Shown: in pieces, positions 18,001 to 26,079 of the stretch
Numbering within the stretch: the stretch's first letter is position 1
Layout: every line of letters starts with the position of its first letter
From: Acidobacteriota bacterium
GTDB taxonomy: Bacteria; Acidobacteriota; Terriglobia; Terriglobales; Acidobacteriaceae
Reading direction: 5' to 3'
Assembly (NCBI GenBank): GCA_013289795.1
Contig: JABCZH010000009.1
Coordinates: forward strand, 62,001-126,000
Length of the DNA stretch: 64,000 bases
Translations under genes and position numbers: made by a program
Notes under the pieces: model-generated
Told to the model about the DNA's origin: nothing
The model's input: the letters and a program-made list of their open reading frames with translations, nothing else
Database searches by the model: none

Positions 18001-18771
18001 TCAATCCGCCGGTTCGGGGACGAAGCGATATCCCACGCCCCGCACGGTGAGCAGGTGGGCGGGCTCTGCCGGGTCGTCTTCGATGTAACGGCGCAAGCGC
18101 ACAATGAAATTGTCGATGGCGCGAGTATCGGTGTCTTCGTGCAATCCCCACACCTCTTCTAATATTGACTTGCGGGAGACCACCCGCCCGCTGTTGCGCA
18201 CCAGATGGCGCAAAAGTTCGGCTTCCATCAGGGTGAGTTGGATGGTGTTCGCGTTGACCCGCAACTGCAACGTCCGAAAATCCAGAGTCCGTCCGTCGAA
18301 GGAGAAAATGTCATCTTCCTGCGAGTTTGCAGCTGACGGCGGCTTCGCCAGCTCGGAGCTCTGGCCCATACGAGACCATTCGCGGCGACGCAGCAACCCC
18401 TGCAGGCGGGCCAGCAAGATGGGCAGCTCAAAAGGCTTGGGAAGATAGTCGTCGGCGCCGGAAGCGAAGCCTTTAAGCACGTCTTCGGGACGTCCGCGAG
18501 CGGTCAGCATCAGCACCGGGACATAGTTCTTGGCGGCACGTAGCTCGGCTGCGACGGTGAAACCATCCTTGCCGGGAAGCATCACGTCGAGAACGACCGC
18601 GTCGAAGGCGACGGGCCTGGCCTTCTTTCCATCGCCTGAAGCTCCCAACAGGCGGTCGAGCGCGGTTTCGCCGTCGCCTGCAACCTCAACGGAATGCCCT
18701 TCTGCTTCCAGATTGAATCGCAGCCCATTGGCGAGGTGGGCCTCGTCTTCGACGATGAGGACGTGGCTCAC
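18001..18771 (-). CDS. OmpR/PhoB-type response regulator
   Basis: The 256-residue protein has a receiver domain (HVLIVEDEAHLANGL, phospho-acceptor Asp in AVVLDVMLPGKDG, MLTARG, and the lysine in LPKPFELP) and a C-terminal winged helix of the OmpR family (LTLMEAELLRHLVRNSGRVV, SRKSILEEVWG, LLTVRGVGYRF). A linker with extra residues (DGKKARPVAF) interrupts the receiver. It should bind DNA after phosphorylation by the kinase encoded just upstream; the two genes overlap by four bases (ATGA), so they are translated together. No target operon can be deduced from the neighbourhood. Confidence 0.95.
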   Translation of the reverse strand: MSHVLIVEDEAHLANGLRFNLEAEGHSVEVAGDGETALDRLLGASGDGKKARPVAFDAVVLDVMLPGKDGFTVAAELRAAKNYVPVLMLTARGRPEDVLKGFASGADDYLPKPFELPILLARLQGLLRRREWSRMGQSSELAKPPSAANSQEDDIFSFDGRTLDFRTLQLRVNANTIQLTLMEAELLRHLVRNSGRVVSRKSILEEVWGLHEDTDTRAIDNFIVRLRRYIEDDPAEPAHLLTVRGVGYRFVPEPAD

Positions 18772-19688
18772 GCCAGCTTCTCCGGAACGACACTGCGCGG
18801 CAGTTCCAGGACGACAGTAGTGCCGTGGCCTTCGCCCTCGCTCTGCGCAAACACCCGGCCTCCGTGCTTCTTTGCAATGGCACGCACGATGAATAGCCCC
18901 AGGCCAGTTCCCTTTACATGCGACGATGACCGGTTCTGCACTCGATAAAAGCGTTTGAAGACTCGCTTCAGCTCAGCCGGAGGAATGCCCATACCGTGAT
19001 CGTGAACGCTGAGGGCTACGCGCTTTTCGTCGGGCGCGTCGAGGCGAACCGATATATCCACCTGGTCGCCGGAGTACTTGATGGCATTGTCGAGCACGTT
19101 AGCAACGGCGGTACGAAGATCTTCGGGATCGCCGTTCACGGTCACGCCAGCTCCGTTGACGGCGGGCTCGAAGCGCAGCGCTTCGGGTTTAAGATGGCGG
19201 CTGTTGCGGGCCATCTGGACACATTCTTGCACCAGCCCCGAGAAGTCCACTGCGACGCGTCCGCGGGAGCCGCGCTTGTGCCCCATCATTCCCGCCTTCA
19301 AGACCTGCTCCACGGTCGTCAGGAGGCGATCGGAGTCGTCAAGCATGAGGCGATAGAACTCACGGCGCTGGGCTTCGTCCACGTCGCGATGCTGCAAGGT
19401 TTGCAGATAAAGACGAATGGAGGCGATGGGAGTTTTCAGCTCGTGAGTAACAGCATTGATAAAGCTATCGTGCTGCTCATTGCGGCGAATCTCGCGCAGC
19501 AGGAAAATCGTGTTTAGAACCAGGCCCGCAGTGATGGCGCCGAAGAAGATGAATCCCAGGAAAACCTTGATGTCGAGACGCCAGTTGAGGATGATCCAGC
19601 CAGAGCCTACGGCGACGGCAATGGCCGCCAGGCTCACGCCCAGGACCAGAAATGTGACCGTCGCTTTGCGCCTGCTGGTGATGCGCAT
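18768..19688 (-). CDS. Sensor histidine kinase
   Basis: This 306-residue kinase has two membrane helices close together (VTFLVLGVSLAAIAVAVGSG and VFLGFIFFGAITAGLVLN), leaving almost no periplasmic loop, so it may sense the membrane or an internal signal. The HisKA domain has the phospho-accepting His in FINAVTHELKTPIASIRLYL; the ATPase domain shows the N box VLDNAIKYS and G boxes HDHGMGIP and GTGLGLFIV. It partners the OmpR-type regulator whose gene overlaps its 3' end. No sensory PAS or HAMP domain is visible. Confidence 0.93.
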   Translation of the reverse strand: MRITSRRKATVTFLVLGVSLAAIAVAVGSGWIILNWRLDIKVFLGFIFFGAITAGLVLNTIFLLREIRRNEQHDSFINAVTHELKTPIASIRLYLQTLQHRDVDEAQRREFYRLMLDDSDRLLTTVEQVLKAGMMGHKRGSRGRVAVDFSGLVQECVQMARNSRHLKPEALRFEPAVNGAGVTVNGDPEDLRTAVANVLDNAIKYSGDQVDISVRLDAPDEKRVALSVHDHGMGIPPAELKRVFKRFYRVQNRSSSHVKGTGLGLFIVRAIAKKHGGRVFAQSEGEGHGTTVVLELPRSVVPEKLA

Positions 19689-19712
19689 AGCAGGATTCTA
19701 GCGCGTAGGCGG

Positions 19713-19841
19713 TTACTTTGGTTGCCACAGTGTGTAGACGTGAGTACGAAAAACGTACAGAACAGCAATCACGACTGCATAAATCATGGCCAAACACGTC
19801 CAGAAAACATTGCTCCGCTTGCTGTCAGTAGCGTCCGCCAA
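19713..19841 (-). CDS. Possible 42-residue membrane microprotein after the desaturase
   Basis: In the same frame as the desaturase, the 59 codons after its TAG (19893-19895) stay open to a TAA at 19713-19715. They encode a polar stretch, the basic residues SKRSN, and one hydrophobic helix (VFWTCLAMIYAVVIAVLYVF) ending with RTHVYTLWQPK. A TTG at 19839-19841 would give a 42-residue single-pass protein; the ribosome site is weak. It could be a separate small gene, a product of stop-codon readthrough, or a chance open frame. The clean helix with flanking positive charges is what makes it worth recording. Confidence 0.3.
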   Translation of the reverse strand: MADATDSKRSNVFWTCLAMIYAVVIAVLYVFRTHVYTLWQPK

Positions 19842-19892
19842 ATCGGAGAATTTGTCCCGGCTGGAAGCCGCACCCTTCCAAAATGAAGACGC

Positions 19893-20804
19893 CTAATCGG
19901 CGGATGCCGCCGAAGAGGACGTTAGATGCAGCGTGGTGATGGAAGACGCCACCGGCGGAATGGCGGGAAGATTGTTCACCTTCACCCGGTACACGTGGCG
20001 TGCCAGACCAAGCTTCTTCAGCGCCCAAATGCCGTACCAGTTCATGTCAATTTCATACCAGCGCAAGCCGTGCTGAGCGGAAACCGGGTGGGCATGATGG
20101 TTGTTGTGCCAGCCCTCGCCAAAGGTGAGAAGCGCCACCCACCAGCTGTTGGTGGAAAGGTCTTTGGTGATGAAGCGGCGTGTGCCCCAGCTATGGGTTG
20201 CAGAGTTGACCAGCCAGGTGGAGTGCAATCCGACCACGGTGCGCATGAAGATTCCCCACAGAAGGAACGGAAGGCCTCCAATGGCAAGCAGCGCTAATCC
20301 CAGCACGGTCATGGGAACGTAGTGATATTTCGTAAGCCAGACGTGATACTTGTCTTTCGCGAGATCTGGGACGTAGCGGGCCAGAGTAGTGGTGTCATGG
20401 TGCATCGACTTGCCGGTAAGAATCCAGCCCATGTGGGCCCACCACTTGCCGTCAATCGGCGAATGCGGATCGCCTTCTTCGTCAGAAAACTGATGATGAA
20501 TACGGTGCGTCGCCACCCAGAAAATCGGACCACCTTCAAGCGCCAGCGTGGCGCAGGTCGTCAAGAAATATTCCACCCACTTCGGGGTCTTGTAGCCACG
20601 GTGGGTCAGCAAACGGTGATAGCCCATGCCGATGCCCAGACTCCCCGAAACCCACCATAGAAACATGGCGGGGAACAGGGCTTTCCAGGTGAAGAAAAAC
20701 AGGGCCGCAATTGCTCCTACGTGAAACAGGCCCATAAAGATTGCGGTTACCCAGTTGATTTCATTGTCGGCGGCGGCTTTGCGATTGAGGACTTCGAGTT
20801 CCAT
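19893..20804 (-). CDS. Acyl-CoA delta-9 desaturase family enzyme
   Basis: The 303-residue membrane protein carries the three histidine clusters of diiron fatty acyl desaturases: HRLLTH, HRIHH and HNNHH, in the right order among several hydrophobic helices. It introduces a double bond into saturated acyl chains (probably acyl-CoA or phospholipid-bound) and adjusts membrane fluidity. The ATG at 20804 is preceded by GGGGA eight bases upstream. The sequence [19 protein letters not shown] and [20 protein letters not shown] are typical of bacterial DesC-like enzymes. The gene is followed by an in-frame open stretch after its stop, described separately. Electron donors are not encoded nearby. Confidence 0.92.
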   Translation of the reverse strand: MELEVLNRKAAADNEINWVTAIFMGLFHVGAIAALFFFTWKALFPAMFLWWVSGSLGIGMGYHRLLTHRGYKTPKWVEYFLTTCATLALEGGPIFWVATHRIHHQFSDEEGDPHSPIDGKWWAHMGWILTGKSMHHDTTTLARYVPDLAKDKYHVWLTKYHYVPMTVLGLALLAIGGLPFLLWGIFMRTVVGLHSTWLVNSATHSWGTRRFITKDLSTNSWWVALLTFGEGWHNNHHAHPVSAQHGLRWYEIDMNWYGIWALKKLGLARHVYRVKVNNLPAIPPVASSITTLHLTSSSAASAD

Positions 20805-20909
20805 GGCGCGTTCCCCGGTTGCAGCTGGATTCTAGATTTAAGGTATCAAGAGGAGAGAATCGTGAGTGTAATAGTTCTGTAATACTGGGGTTACGAGAGG
20901 TCAAGCCCA

Positions 20910-21791
20910 TCAGGCCGCGGTGCCTTTGACCTCGATTCCGGCCCATTTTTCGAGCAGGGTGATGGTAGCGGCATAGTCCAGGTTTTCGTGGCCGTCTTCA
21001 GTTGCCATCTCGTAAATCTCCTCGACGGTTTCAAGGGCGGGTAGTTTGACGCGGGCTTCTTTGGCGGCCTCGAGTGCCAGGCGGATGTCTTTGCGCATGA
21101 GCCGCAGTGGGAAGTTGGCCGAGAAGTCTCGCTTCAGGACAAAGGGCGCTTTGTAGTCCACGACTCCGGAACGCACCATGGACGCTTCGATCAAAGGCAG
21201 CATGGTTTCCGCATTCACGCCGAGTTTGGCGGCCAGCGTCAGCGCCTCGGCGAAGCCCTCGTAGATCAGTGCGATCTGTAGATTCATGGCCAGTTTGGCG
21301 GCCTCGCCTTTGCCGGTCTCGCCCATGCGGAAGATCTTCTTGCCGGTGGCCGCGAACAAGGGCTTCAGTTTGTCGATAATTGATTCTTCGCCGCCGACGA
21401 TGAAAATCAACGTGCCATTCTCGGCTCCGGCTTTAGAGCCGGTGACCGGCGCATCAACGTACTGCACACCTTTAGCGCTGACGCGCTCTGCGAACCGGCG
21501 CGTCGCCGTGGGCGAGATGGTGCTGGAATCTACAATGATTTGTCCATCGGCCAGGGATTCATGCACACCCTGAGGACCGAACAGAACGTTTTCGACAGCT
21601 TTGGTATCGGCGACACATAGCCAGATTATTTCAGCGCCGCGGGCGGCGTCTGCGGGAGATGTGGCGGTCTTGGCGCCTTCGACGTCCTTGCCCGCGCTGC
21701 GGTTCCACACGGTTACTTCGTGACCGGCCTTCGCCAGATTCGACGCCATGGGGCGTCCCATGATTCCCAAACCCAAGAATGCGATACGCAT
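20910..21791 (-). CDS. Beta-hydroxyacid dehydrogenase family oxidoreductase
   Basis: The 293-residue protein belongs to the 3-hydroxyisobutyrate/tartronate semialdehyde reductase family. It has an N-terminal NAD(P) site GLGIMGRPMASNLAKAGH followed by TVWNRS, the substrate loop YVDAPVTGSKAGAENG, and the catalytic lysine in GKGEAAKLAMNLQIAL. The residue after the second strand (Asn-Arg-Ser) often accompanies NADP preference, but this is not decisive. The ATG at 21791 is supported by GAGGGAG five bases before it, so the extension to 21860 is rejected. It could be a 2-hydroxy-3-oxopropionate reductase; a glycerate 2-kinase gene lies 2.4 kb away on the same strand and would use the product glycerate, a suggestive but separate location. 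Confidence 0.88.
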   Translation of the reverse strand: MRIAFLGLGIMGRPMASNLAKAGHEVTVWNRSAGKDVEGAKTATSPADAARGAEIIWLCVADTKAVENVLFGPQGVHESLADGQIIVDSSTISPTATRRFAERVSAKGVQYVDAPVTGSKAGAENGTLIFIVGGEESIIDKLKPLFAATGKKIFRMGETGKGEAAKLAMNLQIALIYEGFAEALTLAAKLGVNAETMLPLIEASMVRSGVVDYKAPFVLKRDFSANFPLRLMRKDIRLALEAAKEARVKLPALETVEEIYEMATEDGHENLDYAATITLLEKWAGIEVKGTAA

Positions 21792-21996
21792 GTCAACTCC
21801 CTCAAGTAGCAAAACGCCCGAACAAGAATTAGAACTGACGGCGATGGAACGGTCAAGCAATCTGCGCAGGATTTGTCATACAATGGGGAACATTGAGCCC
21901 GCGCCAAGTCAACGGACGTAATCAGGAGCCCTTGGGAATAGCCTCCGCACCCGGCGAGTGATCGTGGCCGAACCGGATGAGATTTGAAGCCTATTG

Positions 21997-22893
21997 ATGT
22001 TAAAGGCCAGTCTCCAGAACCCCGTCCTTCGCAAGCGTGCCCGAGCCTTCGGGCGGTTGGTGCAGGACTCTGCTGTGACACCGCGCACCGGACAAACCCA
22101 CAAGCCCAAATTGGTAAGCAACGGAGAGCTGGGAGTAACTTTCATCGGCCACGCCAGCTTTTTCATCCAGACGAGCGGGCAGAACATCGTCATTGATCCC
22201 AATTTTGCCCGCTGGTTATTTGTGCTGAAGCGGCTTAAGAAGCCGGGTGTGCGCTTGCGCGATCTGCCTGCCATTGATATGGTGCTGGTGACGCACGCGC
22301 ATTTCGACCACCTCCACCGGCCGTCGTTGCGGGCAATTGTGCAGCAGGCTCGGCGGCGGCGAGTTGCGCCTCCGGTGATCGTGGTGCCTCATCACGTCGT
22401 CGATCTGGTATCGGACTTGGGGTTCCGCGAGGTGGTAGAACTCGACTGGTGGGACAACTATCGTCACCTGGGAGTAACGGTGACGCATGTTCCCTCGCGG
22501 CATTGGGGAGCCCGTGTGCTTGAGGATTCGCATCGTGGCTACGGCGGATACGTTTTGCGCGACGACCAACATTCCGTTTACCACGCCGGCGACACTGCGT
22601 ATTTCCCGGGATTCCTCGAGATTGGACGAAGACTGGCGCCGGAGCTCGCGCTCTTACCAATTGGGGCTTACAATCCTGCTTCTTTCAGAAATGTGCACGC
22701 CGATCCCTCCGACGCAACCCGCGCGTTCCTCGACCTGAAGGCGCGCTGGATGGTGCCCATGCACTACGGAACCTTCCGGCTCTCGCACGAGCCCGTGGAT
22801 GAACCTCTGCAACTGTTGGCACAGGAAGCTAAGGCCGCAGGCATTGAAGATCGCGTCAGAGTGATGGAAGAAGGAATCACGCAGTTCTTCTAA
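21997..22893 (+). CDS. MBL-fold metal-dependent hydrolase (NAPE-PLD/UlaG-like)
   Basis: The 298-residue protein has a metallo-beta-lactamase fold of the type that includes bacterial NAPE-PLD-like and UlaG-like enzymes. Metal ligands can be seen in VTHAHFDHLH, in VPSRHWGAR and in HAGDTAYF; LLPIGAYNPAS and PMHYGTFRLSHEP complete the family pattern. It may cleave a phosphodiester or lactone, but the substrate is unknown. A tandem TTG-ATG occurs at 21994-21999; the ATG is chosen. The gene converges on the glycerate kinase gene, with only seven bases between their stops. Confidence 0.87.
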   Translation: MLKASLQNPVLRKRARAFGRLVQDSAVTPRTGQTHKPKLVSNGELGVTFIGHASFFIQTSGQNIVIDPNFARWLFVLKRLKKPGVRLRDLPAIDMVLVTHAHFDHLHRPSLRAIVQQARRRRVAPPVIVVPHHVVDLVSDLGFREVVELDWWDNYRHLGVTVTHVPSRHWGARVLEDSHRGYGGYVLRDDQHSVYHAGDTAYFPGFLEIGRRLAPELALLPIGAYNPASFRNVHADPSDATRAFLDLKARWMVPMHYGTFRLSHEPVDEPLQLLAQEAKAAGIEDRVRVMEEGITQFF

Positions 22894-22900
22894 GCAGCAC

Positions 22901-24217
22901 TCAGTAGGCCAGCAGGATTCGCAGGTCCCGCAGATTATTCCCCGTAGGGCCAGTCATGATGGTGTCGCCGAGGGCATCGAAGAACGGGTAGGCATTGAAT
23001 GCCGCCAGGTGAGTTTCAGCGTGTAATCCACGGGCTCGGGCGCGATCGAGCGTAGTGCCGTCCACAATAGCTCCCGCAGCGGAACTGTTCCCGTCGATGC
23101 CGTCAGTGCCGGCGCTGAGCACGGTGATGTTGTCGCCGGCAATCTTTTCCGCGCAGGCCAGGGCAAACTGCTGATTGCGGCCGCCGACGCCGCCATTGGT
23201 GACCTTGACCGTGACTTCACCGCCTGAAATCAGGCAGACCTTTTCAGATTGCTTCCGCAGTTCGCGTACCCGGCTCAGAAGGTAATCGGCTGCGCGCGCA
23301 TAGTCCCAGTCGTCGCAACTGTTGTCCACCTCGACCCTGAAGCCCTGGCGCTCGGCCTTGGCTTTAGCGGCGGCGATCAGCGTGGCGTTGGATAGCACTG
23401 TCCACCAACGGCTGCGGTGAAAGACATGATCGTCGGACTTGGGAGTTTCTTCCAAGGCATGGCGCTGAAAGAGCTCACGAACAGAAGCAGGAAAATGCGG
23501 CAACAGGCCATGCTCTGTGGCTATACGATTGCAGTCTTCAATCGAAGTCGAGTCGGGCATGGTCGGGCCGGAGGCCAAGGCATCGGGCGTGTTGTCAGGA
23601 ACGTCGGACACGAGAATCGAAACCTGCTGCGCAGGATGAGCTGCAACAGCAAGCCGGCCTCCCTTGACGGCAGACAAATGCTTGCGGATGACGTTGATCT
23701 CCGCGATGGACGCCCCGGAGTGCACCAGTGCCTGATAGGTTGCAATCAGATCTTCTAGCGAGATTTCGTCGTCGATGGGCTTTTCGGCGATCGAAGAGCC
23801 GCCGCCACTGAGCAGGAAGATGACGAGCGACGATGCATCTTGGGAGTCGAGCGATTTCAGCATGGCTTCGGCGGCATGGATCGATTCCTGATTGGGGGCA
23901 GGATGGCCTCCGAGGAAATAACGGAAGCCGCGAATCTGCGAAGCTGGCTCGGTGGAACTGGCAACGATCCCTTCAAGTCGTTCGCCGGCCTGCATCTCCA
24001 GCGCATTCACCATGGTGTGAGCAGCCTTGCCCAGCGACACTACAAACGCCCGCCGGTAGGCATGGAGGTCGTACAGGTCCTCGCAAACGCGCAGCACGCC
24101 GCGCTCGCAAACTACATGCTGTTCGAAGGCGCGATCAATACTGGATTGGGCGAGAGCGTGCTCGAAAAGATGGCGCGCAGCTACGCGCATTTCGATGGCC
24201 TGCTTGGCGGGAGTCAC
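22901..24217 (-). CDS. Glycerate 2-kinase (MOFRL family)
   Basis: The 438-residue protein matches the type II glycerate kinase family (GckA/TtuD). N-terminal domain: VVSLGKAAHTMV, FLLSGGGSSIAEKP, and NVIRKHLSAVKGGRLA; C-terminal MOFRL domain: CLISGGEVTVKVTNGGVGGR with NQQFALACAEKI, and LSAGTDGIDGNSSAAGAI. It phosphorylates D-glycerate to 2-phosphoglycerate, a link between glyoxylate or serine breakdown and glycolysis. The GTG at 24217 gives the longest product; the ATG at 24190 fits the family start better and has a weak CAGG upstream. An upstream heptad array separates it from the alpha/beta hydrolase gene. Confidence 0.92.
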   Translation of the reverse strand: MTPAKQAIEMRVAARHLFEHALAQSSIDRAFEQHVVCERGVLRVCEDLYDLHAYRRAFVVSLGKAAHTMVNALEMQAGERLEGIVASSTEPASQIRGFRYFLGGHPAPNQESIHAAEAMLKSLDSQDASSLVIFLLSGGGSSIAEKPIDDEISLEDLIATYQALVHSGASIAEINVIRKHLSAVKGGRLAVAAHPAQQVSILVSDVPDNTPDALASGPTMPDSTSIEDCNRIATEHGLLPHFPASVRELFQRHALEETPKSDDHVFHRSRWWTVLSNATLIAAAKAKAERQGFRVEVDNSCDDWDYARAADYLLSRVRELRKQSEKVCLISGGEVTVKVTNGGVGGRNQQFALACAEKIAGDNITVLSAGTDGIDGNSSAAGAIVDGTTLDRARARGLHAETHLAAFNAYPFFDALGDTIMTGPTGNNLRDLRILLAY

Positions 24218-24236
24218 GGGGAAGATTATACGGGCG

Positions 24237-24271
24237 AGCTATCAGCTTTCAGCTATCAGCCTTCAGCTACG
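24237..24271. repeat. Heptad array C (unit AGCTATC)
   Basis: Five contiguous 7-base units: AGCTATC, AGCTTTC, AGCTATC, AGCCTTC, AGCTACG. The stop codon of the alpha/beta hydrolase (TAG, 24267-24269 on the minus strand) is formed within the last unit. It lies between that gene and the glycerate kinase start. Confidence 0.7.
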
Positions 24272-24935
24272 CGGAAAGCACTTCCCAGATCCAGGCTTCA
24301 ATCGTTTCCCGCAGCTCCTTCAAGCGTCCTTCGAAGAAGTGGTCGGCGGCGTCGATCATCACCAGTTTCTTCGGTTCGGGGAGCGATAGTGCCAGTTCCT
24401 CCAGCCTTAACCGAGGACCAAACTGGTCGCGGGTGCCGCTGACCAGTAGCTTGGGCTTGTTGCAGGTCCGAAGAAAATCTAAATCGTAAACGCGGTCGTC
24501 GGTGGGAAGCAGGGGAAGCCCCAGACCGATGACCGAATCCACCCGCGCATCCGGACAAGCTGCGCGTAAGCCGATCGCAGCGCCGAAAGAGAAGCCAGCG
24601 AAAACCATCGGCAGGTGAAACTCGGCGTCGAGCCAGTCCAGGGCGGCGCGAACGTCATCCACTTCCCCGGCGCCGTTGTCGTGAGTGCCCTGGCTCATTC
24701 CCACCCCTCGAAAATTGAAGCGCAGGACGGGAAAGCCAAAACTATTCAGGGCTTTCATGGTGTGAAAGACGACCTTGTTGTGGAACGCCCCGCCGTACAG
24801 GGGATGGGGATGACAAACCAAAGCCGCGTGAGTCGCTTCCGCAGTACCCGGGTTGAGCAGGGCTTCGAGGCGGCCCGCTGAGCCGTCAAGGAAGAACGAG
24901 CGGATGGCGGCGTTGGGCGGCGAGGACACTGACAT
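24267..24935 (-). CDS. Alpha/beta hydrolase (COG2945-type)
   Basis: The 222-residue protein has the pattern of the COG2945 group of predicted hydrolases: ALVCHPHPLYGGAFHNKVV, LRFNFRGVGMSQGTHDNG, then the nucleophile elbow AGFSFGAAIGL with serine in GxSxG, the acid in SGTRDQFGP and a late histidine in DAADHFFEG. A cytoplasmic esterase or thioesterase role is likely; no substrate is known. The ATG at 24935 is chosen because the longer frame to 25073 would overlap the divergent M20 peptidase gene and lacks domain residues. The stop codon falls inside heptad array C. Confidence 0.82.
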   Translation of the reverse strand: MSVSSPPNAAIRSFFLDGSAGRLEALLNPGTAEATHAALVCHPHPLYGGAFHNKVVFHTMKALNSFGFPVLRFNFRGVGMSQGTHDNGAGEVDDVRAALDWLDAEFHLPMVFAGFSFGAAIGLRAACPDARVDSVIGLGLPLLPTDDRVYDLDFLRTCNKPKLLVSGTRDQFGPRLRLEELALSLPEPKKLVMIDAADHFFEGRLKELRETIEAWIWEVLSA

Positions 24936-25014
24936 CAAATTATCAGAACTCTGTTGAGCCACGCTCGGCCTGCGCGGGCGAGCCTCCCCGCGCCTACATT
25001 GCTGTCGGTAGGTT

Positions 25015-26019
25015 ATGCTTTCGTGCATGGACGTCGTTGCGCTTACTCGCAAACTGGTGGATATCGAGTCCACTACCGGGAATGAAGGCCATGTGGCGGA
25101 TTTCCTTCAGCGTGAACTCAGCCGGTTGGGCTACCGCTCCAACAAGATGCCGGTTGAGGGGGAGCGCTCGAATGTGTTCGCGACTTCCCCTCCGCAAGCG
25201 CGACCGGAGGTAGTGTTCTCCACACACATGGACACAGTTCCGCCCTTCATTCCGTCCTCTGAAGATGACGCGAAGATTTACGGGCGCGGTGCTTGCGATG
25301 CGAAGGGAATTATCGCCGCTCAGGTCGCGGCCGCGGAACGGCTTCGGCAGGAGGGGACTTACGTTGGCCTGCTCTTCGTTGTGGGCGAGGAAAAAGACAG
25401 TCTGGGGGCAAAGATTGCGAATCAGCAGTCGCCGGGCTGCAAGTTTCTAGTGAATGGCGAGCCGACAGAGAACCGGATGGCGTCGGCATCGAAAGGAACG
25501 TTACGTGTCGAAATCAGCGCCGCAGGACGCATGGCGCATTCGGCTTATCCGGAACTCGGCGAATCCGCGATTGACAAACTTCTTGAAGCCTTGAACCGCC
25601 TGAAGGCGATCAAGTTGCCATCGACCGAAGGGATTGGGCCATGCACTGTGAACATCGGAGTGATCGAAGGCGGGCGCGCACCGAATGTGATTCCCGACAA
25701 AGCGTGGGCACAACTGCTTTATCGGCTGGTCGGACCGTCGAACAAATTACGGGAAGAAATCGTGCGAACCGTGGCGGGATTGGCAACCGCTGAGTTCGTG
25801 CTGGAGATTCCTTTCGCTCGCCTGCGTACTCTGGATGGCCTACCCACGATGGTCGCGGCCTTCACGACTGACATTCCATGGCTGGGCAACTGGGGTGAGC
25901 CTTTGCTGGTGGGGCCAGGCTCGATTCACGTGGCGCACACCGGGGGCGAGTACATCGAGAAAAAGCAATTGCAGGATGCGGTCGAGCTATATTGTTCGAT
26001 AGCGAAGCGCCTAATCTAG
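25015..26019 (+). CDS. M20 family metallopeptidase (ArgE/DapE-like)
   Basis: The 334-residue protein is an M20 dinuclear zinc amidohydrolase. The metal-binding motifs STHMDTVPPF, YGRGACDAKG and VVGEEKDSLG appear in order, followed by the lid domain with SKGTLRVEISAAGRMAHSAYPE and a C-terminal HTGGEYIEKKQL bearing the last metal histidine. Relatives remove acyl groups from ornithine, lysine or diaminopimelate intermediates, or act as carboxypeptidases. The short lid and length suggest an ArgE/LysK-type deacylase. Two starts are possible, ATG at 25015 or 25027; the latter (MDVVALTRKL) matches relatives better. It is transcribed divergently from the alpha/beta hydrolase. Confidence 0.85.
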   Translation: MLSCMDVVALTRKLVDIESTTGNEGHVADFLQRELSRLGYRSNKMPVEGERSNVFATSPPQARPEVVFSTHMDTVPPFIPSSEDDAKIYGRGACDAKGIIAAQVAAAERLRQEGTYVGLLFVVGEEKDSLGAKIANQQSPGCKFLVNGEPTENRMASASKGTLRVEISAAGRMAHSAYPELGESAIDKLLEALNRLKAIKLPSTEGIGPCTVNIGVIEGGRAPNVIPDKAWAQLLYRLVGPSNKLREEIVRTVAGLATAEFVLEIPFARLRTLDGLPTMVAAFTTDIPWLGNWGEPLLVGPGSIHVAHTGGEYIEKKQLQDAVELYCSIAKRLI

Positions 26020-26079
26020 AACTGAGGTCGACGGTCCCAGTGCCAAGCAGGGCGGTTGCCAGACAGTTACACTTAACTT

